Shown here: piece by piece, positions 55,683-64,000 of the stretch
How the letters are laid out: every line of letters begins with the position of its first letter
How positions within the stretch are numbered: the first letter of the stretch is position 1
NCBI GenBank assembly: GCA_947685225.1
Contig: CANTUV010000072.1
Location: forward strand, 3,658,001 to 3,722,000
Direction of reading: 5' to 3'
Length of the DNA stretch: 64,000 nt
DNA from: Garcia nutans
Lineage: Eukaryota > Streptophyta > Magnoliopsida > Malpighiales > Euphorbiaceae
The notes under the pieces: model-generated
What the model saw: only the letters and a program-made list of their open reading frames with translations
Told to the model about the DNA's origin: nothing
The model's database searches: none
Translations under genes and position numbers: made by a program

Positions 55683-58600
55683 TGTAACACCCCGATACTC
55701 CATATAAGTACTATACATATACCTGGTATACGTACAGTAAATATATAAAGTATAAAGATGTCACATTTCGTTACAATTTACAAAACCTTTAACATATCTC
55801 AAACCACAATACATTAATTTAAAGAACATTTACAAAATCGATATACTTTTAATGATCTTATAAATATACAATAATCTTATCTTTCTCGAAACATCATTTA
55901 TACACATGATTACATTCTTGATAAAAGTACATCATAATTAAATTATACATGTATGCATCACCCTCTAGTTGGTCTCGACAAACTCTTACTCTTCTCGTGG
56001 CATAACGCAAGACTTTATATCTTTCATCTGGTCACCTGCGCGATCAAACAACCGCGCTAAGCCCGAGAGCTTAGTAATACAAATATATAATATACACATA
56101 CATTATAAAAATATTAGCATATAATGATATATCAATTCCATGTAACTTTAGCTTATCATATCTTTTCTTTTAGATTGTACCTTTCATATATCTCAACTAA
56201 ATCATATTTCAATACCCACATTCCACAACATACTTCATAACATTATTTTATTCACCATTTACCAATCATGAATAACATTTCCAACAAGGCAATCATTAAC
56301 ACCAACCACAATCCATCACCAATACTCACAATCAACATATCAATACATACACATTACATATCATACCTCATAACATTGTTTAATTCACAATTCACCAATC
56401 ATAAGTCACATTGTCAACAAAATCAATCATAGATCTCATTATTCATCTAATTCAACAATTGTATATCACATAGACATCAAAGACAGACTCGGGCCCAACA
56501 GACACTAATATGCAATTCAATTTTCAGAGTTAATGCTTTGGTTTGTTATCACATTTATCAATATCATATACCCAACTAGGCTTCAAGGATCAAGTTCAAC
56601 CAAGCTTCAAGGGGAGCAAAGCATGCTAAGCTTCTAGCCAACTTGGCTTCATGAACTAATCCAACCTAGCTTCAAGGGTGGTAACATCTCAATTAGGCTT
56701 CAAGGATCCAATCCAACCTAACTTCAAGAGATTGTTACACTTATTAGGCATGCCACCAACAACAAACTCTGAAAATGGAATAACACATTAGCCACACAAT
56801 TCATTTAAATTTCATTCTCAATTCTCATTATCATTTAGGCAAACATGCCTCATTTATCTCCATTGAATCACATTAGCCAATAACAATGGCTTCACATTTT
56901 ATTTCACAATATAACACTTCATTATTCAAGTGTATAGTTATCTCATCCATGATCACATTATATCTCATATAGCATCATTCATCATAGCCAAACACAATGG
57001 CATTGTCTCATATCATGTCTTATTTGAATTATCATTTCATCTTTTACATACATAATCATTTACCTCATCATATCCTTTACATGTCATATTCCACCATTGA
57101 TATATATATATACAACATCAATTACATTAACTAGGTAAACATATCATTCACATCATTATAAATTGCATTGTACATACCTTTTTGGATGATCCTCATCTCT
57201 TTCACTCTCAAGAGTTATTCCCACCAAGCTATCCATAATCAATAACTTCATCCTCTTTTTCACATTTTACATATAGCCTCATTGATATATATATATATAT
57301 ACAACATCAATTACATTAACTAGGCAAACATATCATTCAAAGTGCATAACATAACATTGCTAAATCTCAACAATGCAATTTGGGCAAAACATAATTGATA
57401 TGATTCATAGCTTTATGATCTTCCACATTCCTTTGATTAGATCATTCTTGTGTTTAAAACATATTTATAATGTTCATGTTTAAGTTTAGAAACAATGGAA
57501 CCTTTGAAGAATCAAAACAATGTAAAAAGAAACAAAGTATAAAGCAATATGTAATTCATTTGTAGGACACGCCCAACCCATTTGATGGACACGCCCAGCC
57601 ACTTGATGGAACACGCCCGTGTCACTAACAACAAAAGAGGCAGTAGCCAATTCAACAATTGACACGCCCAGCACCTTTGATGGACACGCCCGTGTCACTA
57701 ACAAAAAAAGAGGCAGTAGCCAATTCAAACAATTGACACGCCCAACTCAATTGATGAACACGCCCGTGTCTCTTCAATGCCTATGGCCGTGTCACCCATC
57801 ACCAAAACCAATTCTCTTCTAATTGCACTCAAACACAATATTCATCATATAACATGCTTCAAATGAATATAATCAATGTTTTAAACACATATTCATCACA
57901 AGAATTACTTCACAACACATTAATATAACAATTAAACACATCTCAACTCAAAACCCTAAAATCAACATCTCCACCATTTCCAACAACAACCTCTAATTAA
58001 ACTCATAACTTAAAATCAATTTAACACTTGAACACACAACACAACACATCTCAAATTCACCAAATCACAAAATCATCAAACCTTACTTCACTTCCAACAC
58101 AACTTCCAATTAAGTAAAGAAAACAAGAGAATACTTACCATCTTTCCAACAAAACCAACAACAATCCAATCCTTTAGCTTGTAATCAATTTCAATACTTG
58201 TAAACACATATATAACACACTAAATCATGAAATCAATCCATCACAACCTATCTCAAACATTAACAAAGGAAAACAAGTAAGTACTTACCTCAATTGATGA
58301 ATTCCACCAAATCTCCACCTAATCCTTTGATTCTTCCTTCAATTCTCTTAAAACCCTAAGGTTTAGGTGAAGATCAACTCATCTCTCTACCTCTCTCTCT
58401 CTCTCTCGTGCAAGAACCAAAAGGAGAAGAAGAAGAAGAAGAAGAAGAAGAGAATATCTTTATTTCTTTTCCCTCTTCCACGATAGCCACATATATGTAT
58501 ATAATAATAATAATAATAATATAATTACTAATTACCAAAAATCCTTCACCAAGCATTTCATTTCAAGCAATTACTCATATACCCCTTATCACTTAACTTA

Positions 58601-58855
58601 GCTTTTGTCTCTTATGAACCCAATTAAGTAATTCCACATGCCATATAAAAATATCTCCTCTTGCATTGACTCTTTGTCTTTGACCATTTTATATGCTATA
58701 TATATCACCATATACACAACATATAAACTTGTCTCTAAACCCTAAATTTCCCCAAAACACATATACATATATTTTCTTTTCTCAATTTAAACCAACAACA
58801 ATAACAACAACAACAACAACATACAAAACTTCTGGGCATGCATAGGGATATTACA
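55683..58855 (-). repeat. 5' LTR of the second non-coding element (right copy)
   Basis: Direct repeat of 49398-52566. Differences seen include TA-run lengths near 57101 and 57286 and scattered single bases. Twin hairpin at 56038-56074. The frames at 57486-57822 and 58374-58556 lie in repeats and are not genes. Confidence 0.92.
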
Positions 58856-58979
58856 ACCATGGTTCAATAGAGTACCTCGACCGGCAACCTTCATGGTGGG
58901 AAAAGGATTGGAAGAAGATTTTGTTTTATCATCCTTTCAAGATGGGGATATTGAAGATATGAAAGAAAAAGAAGCTTAA
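58856..58979 (+). pseudogene. gag: gag of copy 2, last part
   Basis: Resumes gag after the inserted element (ACCAT repeated), encoding the last ~40 residues, including RVPRPATFMVGKGLEEDF and a short acidic end, with TAA at 58977-58979. It matches 4733-4851 of copy 1. Confidence 0.8.
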
Positions 58980-61448
58980 ACTCAACAAACTTTCCTTAGC
59001 TTGAATGTTGCTTTTCAATTTTACTTTCTTTAATATTTTGAACTATTGTGCTTTTCAAACTTAAAGTTGCTGTAAATAAATTACTTTCATCAAAATTTTG
59101 TTGGTCTTTGTTCATTTTGGTGCTCAACCAATGAGAATCAAGCTTGATAATTCATGAATTAATATATTTATGTATCATGACACGAATGACTTTACTAGAT
59201 GAGGGAATTGCTCTATAGCATTGAGTTGTGTATGCTTACTTAGAGAGGGCTCCTACATAATTATCTTTGTCTAGGTCTTAGTTAGTCTTAGAACATGCTT
59301 TGACAAACTTTTGAAGCGAAATTGAACTCTGCTTATTTAAGGGAGAGATGATCTAGGCATTGTTTGATTAGCCAACAACTAGTATCCACCCTATTAAATA
59401 TCAATCCCTAGTTGTCCCTTTGAGTCTTCATAAAATTTTAGCTTTCTTTTCATTGGCATATAACCATAATAACCTACCCTGAGCTGTTATGATACTTTTG
59501 GCAAAGTCTTATGATCACTAAGATGAAGAGGCAATAAGACCAAAAAAGGCAATGATTAGTCAAGACCATAAAGATAGTTGAAGTTCTCAAGAACATAAAG
59601 ATAGTGGACATTTTCAAGACCCTAAGGGTAGTTGAAGATCCCCTAATATCTCCAAGACAACATCAACATTGGAGTAATAAATGATTTATCCCTATTAAAG
59701 AAGATTTATGTTACTCCACTCGTCCATTATTGGAAGCCTAAGTTGGTACAAATAAGACAACTCTGTTAGAGCTAGAACAAAAAAAAAACAACAAAAAAAA
59801 AGAGAAGAGAGAAGAAAAGAAAACAAAAAAGGCAAAAGAAAAGGGAAAAAAAAACCAAAATGGTTCAAAAAACCAACTGAGTTCTCTTTTACCTAAGTAG
59901 CAAAAGGCTTCCATTTGGACAGTTTGACTTGAATTAGTCCAACCCAACCAAGGATTCAATCAAAATCAGAGGAAAAGGAGAAAGACCATCCAATTCTTGA
60001 AAGTTCTATACTTGATGGTCCTATAAGGAATAAGGACAAAATGATAGGGAAGAGTAAGAGAAATAAAGAAAAGGGAGAAGAAGAAAAGAAATGAATTTGG
60101 GAACCAAACTTTTTACAAGGGCAAAAACTGTCCTAGTCAATATCCAGATTAATACCAAGGAGATATAGAAGAAATTTGGAGTCTAGCAAGGTTGCCTCTA
60201 AGCTGCCTAAAATTCCAACAAGAAATTTGTAGTGTGAAGGTTTGTCCATTGTGTCACACCAGCTCCAATCTCAAAATGGCCTTTACTTAAGCCTGTTTCC
60301 CTCATAAATCCCATTTTAAGCCTATCAAAGACATGTTGATCTCTCTTGGTAGGTAGAGTCTATTAGTGGAGATAGTTTGGATAAGCATGCATATGAGATA
60401 GACAGTATTTAAACTCAATGAGACCTTTGGCCAAGTAATGTGTATGTGCCTATCTGAAGTGCAACAGTTCTTGCTTAAATAGAAATGATTCCCGAGTTTA
60501 AGTACGGTAACTAGGGTTGTCATGTTATAGATATGTTAGTTTGGAAAATCAAGTCCTGAGGTATATTGACATTGATTTGGCAAAGCCAATATTTGATTTC
60601 AAAATTAAAATTAAAAAAATCAAATAAAAAATGTTTTGTCATAACAAAGCCTTCAAGTTAAGGAAAGTATGTTGAACCTCCAAAGGACACATTAAGCAAA
60701 GAAAATTATTATTGGCAAAGTTATGAAGAAACTACCAACCGACATGCTGAAATATAGTTTGATATGGATGTATCCCTAACTCTGTTGCTTGGGGTCTCCA
60801 CCACTCATGTTTTCATCATCTTGAAGATAAAAGCCACAAATGCAAAGCTTTCGATCATTCCAATGCAAGACTTGAACAACCATCAAAACGGAACCAATGA
60901 GAACACTTCTCCTGATCACCTCGGTCTGTGAGTCAATGGAACAACTATAAGTATTATTCATGCATATCATGCATACATGAGCATATCACATCTCACTTTC
61001 TTGTCTTGTGTTGTCTATTCTTTATCAAAAAGAATAGCAAACACTCTATGAAGTGAAGAATCAAATGAAAATGTCAAATCAGTGGGGCATGGAAAGCCCA
61101 TTGCTTGTGGAAGCCCAAGTCATTTTGCAAAGAGAAGAAATACGTGCTTGTACGAAGAACTAGAAGGCAAAAACATCAATCAAAGCTTACATGGAAAAAA
61201 TCATGGGTTTGAGCCTACACAGGGGGCAAAGTTTCTCCTTTTCAATTTTTTGAGTTTATATATCAAATATTTTTAAACTCACTTACAAATATTTTGCCAC
61301 ACAGAGGGGCAAGGAGAGGATATAAGGTCCAATTAACAATAGCTAAATCTTTGCAAAAAGAAAGAACAAAAGAATGGAACAATAGAACTCTCAAAAGAAT
61401 GAAGGTGCAAAAGACAAAAGACCAATTCAGCTAAAAGAGCTGAAGCCA
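58980..61448 (+). other. Non-coding tail of copy 2
   Basis: About 2.5 kb without a supported gene. It aligns block by block with the three tail pieces of copy 1 and so records the empty sites of its insertions: the Athila-like site at about 59893-59909 and the LARD site at about 60316-60325. An A-rich tract lies at 59779-59852. The frames at 59738-59959, 60302-60523, 60776-60970 and 61082-61276 have no domains. Confidence 0.75.
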
Positions 61449-61735
61449 GGGTGAAGACCCGTTCGCAAAGGATGAAGATCCATTTTCAAAGGTGAAGAAC
61501 TGATCTCAATGGATGAAGATCCAATTTTCAAGGGTGAAGACCCAATCTCAAAGGATGAAGATCCATTTTCAAGGGTGAAGACCCGATCTCAAAGGATGAA
61601 GATCCATTTTCAAGGGTGAAGACCCGATCTCAAAGGATGAAGATCCATTTTCAAGGGTGAAGATCCAATCTCAAAGGATGAAGATCCATTCTTAAGGGTG
61701 AAGACCCGATCTCAAAGGATGAAGATCCATTTTGA
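61449..61735 (+). repeat. 41-bp satellite array in the tail of copy 2
   Basis: About seven units of 41 bases, each made of two half-units, one with GGATGAAGATCC and one with GGGTGAAGACCC. Both are four-base stems (GGAT/ATCC and GGGT/ACCC) around a constant GAAG loop. It replaces the GGGTCCAAGTACCC array found in the tail of copy 1. Confidence 0.9.
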
Positions 61736-61813
61736 TGATGAAGAATCACAATGCATAAAACAGCCGGAGCAGTCAGACTTCTCAAATGATAAAAGGTCAG
61801 TCAAACTCAATCT

Positions 61814-62068
61814 CGGGTCTAAGCACCCAATACCGGGTCCAAAACCCAAATTTTCCTTAGGTCCAATACCTAGAATTATCCTTGAGTCCAGAACTCGAAT
61901 CGGGTCCAGAACCCAAATTTCCCTTAGGTCCAGAACCTAGAATTATCCTTGAGTCCAGAACTCGAACCGGGTCCAGAACCCAAATTTTTCTTAGGTCCAG
62001 AACCTAGAATCTCCCTTGAGTCCAGAACTCGAACCAGGTCCAAAACCCAAATTTTCCTTAGGTCCAAA
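61814..62068 (+). repeat. ~67-bp satellite array in the tail of copy 2
   Basis: About four units, each with three sub-units around the constant loop CCAGA (or CCAAA): GGGT-ACCC, AGGT-ACCT and GAGT-ACTC stems. Frames through it (61698-61940, 61949-62143) encode only repeat-derived peptides and are not genes. The array is interrupted by the LTR at 62069. Confidence 0.88.
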
Positions 62069-64000
62069 TGTAATATCCCAATGTATGCCTTAGAAGTTTT
62101 GAATATTGTTGTTGTTTTATATGGGATTGAATGTATATGTTAATTTGCAAGAGAAAAGAAATTAAAAGAAAGTGTATATGTTGTATATATGAAAGTATAA
62201 ATAACATATATGCAAGTCAAATGGGTGGTCAAGGGAAGAAGATATTTTAATTTGTGATTTGTGAAATTACTAAAAGAGGGCAAGTGCTTTAAAGGAAATC
62301 AAAACAATTTGTAAAAGGGTGTTTAGGTAATTCCTCATGTTGAAATACTAGGTGGAGATTTAAAGAGAAGTTTGACTTTTTTTTTTTTCATGTTTTCTTC
62401 TTCTTTTCCTTTGGTGTTGGCCGACTCATCCAAAGACAAGAGAAAGCAAGAGAGAAAGAGAGGATTTTAAGGTTCTAAGCTCAAATTGAAGGAAGATCTA
62501 AGTGATCAAATTGGTGATTTAAGAAGTTTCATTACTTTGGTAAGTCATCTTTTGATTTCTTTGCTTATTTAAAGTTGTGTTTGAGTTTGATAGATTATTT
62601 AAGGGTGTGTTGTTTGATTGTGATATGTTTAAGAGTGTTTGATTAGATTGATTATGGATTATAAGGATGGATTGAAGAAAAGAGTAAGTTCGTTGGAAGA
62701 GATGGTGTTGTATTTGTGTTTAGGGTTTTGTGATGATATTTGTGATTTGTGTTTGTTATAGATGTGGAGTTGTTTTGGTGTTTTTGTAAGTTTAAGATGG
62801 TTTTTGGGTATGTTTTGTTAAGTTTGTTTGAAGTGGATGTTGGTGAAAAGAAGTGTTTTGTTGTTTTGGCCGGAATCTGAGTTTTTGGTCTGACACGCCC
62901 ATGAGCACATCCAGAGTTTTAGGAGTGTCAATTGTGTTGGAGGCAGTAGGTTTGACACGACCATTAACACGTCCGTGTTATTGAGCGTGTCATAGCTACT
63001 GTGAGATTGGAGAGTTTACACTGCCATGAGCACGCTCACGTTGTTGGACGTGTTGATATTTTTCAGAGAGGCAGAATGTATTACACGCCCAGTGACACGC
63101 CCGTGGTTCTGTGTTGTGTAGTTAGGGCATGGTCAGGGACACGCCCGTGTGGTTGAGCATGTCATGTTTAGGATTTGCCCTAGTTAACTCTTAATTTGAT
63201 TATTTCATGTGTATCCCTAAGCAAGTGTATGTTATTATTTTTGGATTAGGTCTTGAAGAAAGTGATTTGTCATTGATCTAAGAAGTAAAAGAATCTTGGA
63301 AAAGGAAGTGTTTAGAGTTGTGTGAATTGTTATTGAGGTAAGTACAAATATTGCATTATTACATTGTTGACTTATATGATTAATGTACTTTGTTATGTTT
63401 ATATCAATGATGCTATATGTATAATGTGAAGGATATGATGATGTAAATGATTGTGTATTTGAAAGATGAATTGTTATAATGTGGATTGAGATGCGATGGA
63501 ATATAAAGCCATTGTGATTGGCTATAATGATTTTAATGAGGCATGTTTGCCTAATTGATAATGAGAATTGAGAATGGAATTGATAATGAAATAATGAATG
63601 ACTTGTGTGTCTAATGTGTTACTCAATTTTCAGAGTTTTGTTGATTGGTGGCATGCCTATTAGTAACAATCTCTTGAAGTTAGGTTGGAATTGATCCTTG
63701 AAGCCAAGTTGGGTAGAAGTTTAACATGTTTTACTCCCCTCGAAGCTTGGTTGGGTCTAGTCCTTGAAGCCTAATTGAGATGTTACAACCCTTGAAGCTA
63801 GGTTGGGTTGGTTCTTAAAGCCAAGTTGGGTTGATACTTAGCATGCTTTGTTCCCCTTGAAGCTTGGTTGAACCTAATCCTTGAAGCCTAGTTGGGATAA
63901 TGATAATGATAAATGTGATAACAAAACCAAAGCATTAACTATGAAAATTGAATGGCATATTAGTGTCTTTTGGGCCCATGCTTGTCTTTGTTTAAATGTA
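62069..64000 (+). mobile_element. Tekay-type LTR, plus strand, cut by window end
   Basis: It begins TGTAATATCCCAATG after CCAAA (62064-62068, candidate target duplication). It matches, in reverse, the Tekay-like LTRs at 37606 and 45092: a dyad cassette at 62892-63170, splice-donor-like GGTAAGT at 62539-62545 and 63338-63343, CCAAT repeat near 63510, CTTGAAGCC repeats at 63670-63895, and GGGCCCATGCTTGTCTTTG at the end. The divergence is clearly larger than between the two LTRs of the Tekay-like element. It cannot be told whether this is a solo LTR or the start of a full element. Confidence 0.85.

Larger units (their letters stand above)
49398..58855 (-). mobile_element. Second large non-coding Tekay-type element, minus strand, inserted in gag
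   Basis: LTRs at 49398-52566 (3169 bases) and 55683-58855 (3173 bases) flank 3116 non-coding bases. ACCAT flanks both ends (49393-49397 and 58856-58860), and copy 1 shows the uninterrupted gag at about 4735. It has the initiator tRNA-Met primer site and polypurine tract on the minus strand. I saw about a dozen LTR differences, some in microsatellites, so it is young but older than the element at 18719-28152. Its internal ends are related to that element. Confidence 0.92.
34646..64000 (+). mobile_element. Gag-only Ogre/Tat-like retrotransposon, copy 2 (3' LTR outside window)
   Basis: A 5' LTR (34646-36813), perfect tRNA-Arg-type primer site, leader, gag and non-coding tail appear in the same order as copy 1. 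It is interrupted by insertions at 37606-47716, 49398-58855 and 62069 onwards. It starts inside the 3' LTR of copy 1 after GTATG (34641-34645); the partner duplication and the rest of LTR C should lie to the right of the window. As in copy 1 no pol follows gag, which supports a family that lost pol rather than one damaged copy. Confidence 0.7.

Overview
The window is plant nuclear DNA, most likely from a eudicot with a large, repeat-rich genome. I see no host gene, rRNA, tRNA or organelle segment. Everything identified is LTR retrotransposon sequence of the Ty3/Gypsy superfamily, stacked by nested insertion. The clades (an Athila-like element, a Tekay/Del-like chromovirus with a C-terminal chromodomain, and an Ogre/Tat-like family primed by tRNA-Arg) are known only from land plants, and no feature is bacterial. 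The species cannot be named from the sequence.

Layout. Two copies of one Gag-only Ogre/Tat-like family form the scaffold, in + orientation. Copy 1 has its 5' LTR at 1741-3749, tRNA-Arg primer site at 3751, a decayed gag at 3999-4851, a long non-coding tail (4852-5814, 18272-18718, 28153-29378, 32015-~32906) ending in a tandem-repeat array, and a 3' LTR from about 32907 that is cut at 34645. Copy 2 begins exactly there (LTR 34646-36813, primer site 36815, gag 48125-49397 resumed at 58856-58979, tail to 62068) and appears to be inserted inside the 3' LTR of copy 1. A third, related LTR (1-1688) is cut by the window start.

Into copy 1 are inserted: a 12.5 kb Athila-like element on the minus strand (5815-18271); a 9.4 kb non-coding element with practically identical 3007-bp LTRs (18719-28152, target duplication CAAAG); and a solo LTR (29379-32014, ACCCA). 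Into copy 2 are inserted: a near-intact Tekay-like chromovirus on the minus strand (37606-47716, AATAT); a second non-coding Tekay-type element on the minus strand (49398-58855, ACCAT), which interrupts gag; and the first 1.9 kb of another Tekay-type LTR (62069 to the window end). Because the two host copies align, each supplies the empty site for insertions in the other.

How the parts relate. Only the Tekay-like and Athila-like elements encode (damaged) protease, reverse transcriptase, RNase H and integrase. The two non-coding elements share Tekay-type LTR ends, the initiator-tRNA-Met primer site and the polypurine tract, so they are plausible passengers of Tekay proteins. The Gag-only copies would need polymerase from an Ogre/Tat relative not present here. 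Reading-frame damage is mostly stops explicable by C-to-T change plus single-base slips in homopolymer runs.

The most interesting signals are structural. They are: a pair of adjacent hairpins conserved with compensatory changes in all complete Tekay-type LTRs; a three-hairpin array in all four Ogre-type LTRs; 3'-tail satellites built of mini-hairpins with covarying stems; and GC-rich dyad cassettes (GACACGGCC and variants) that sit in the corresponding part of otherwise different LTRs and are shared, down to a 16-mer, between Athila-like and Tekay-like LTRs. All alignments and difference counts here were made by eye.
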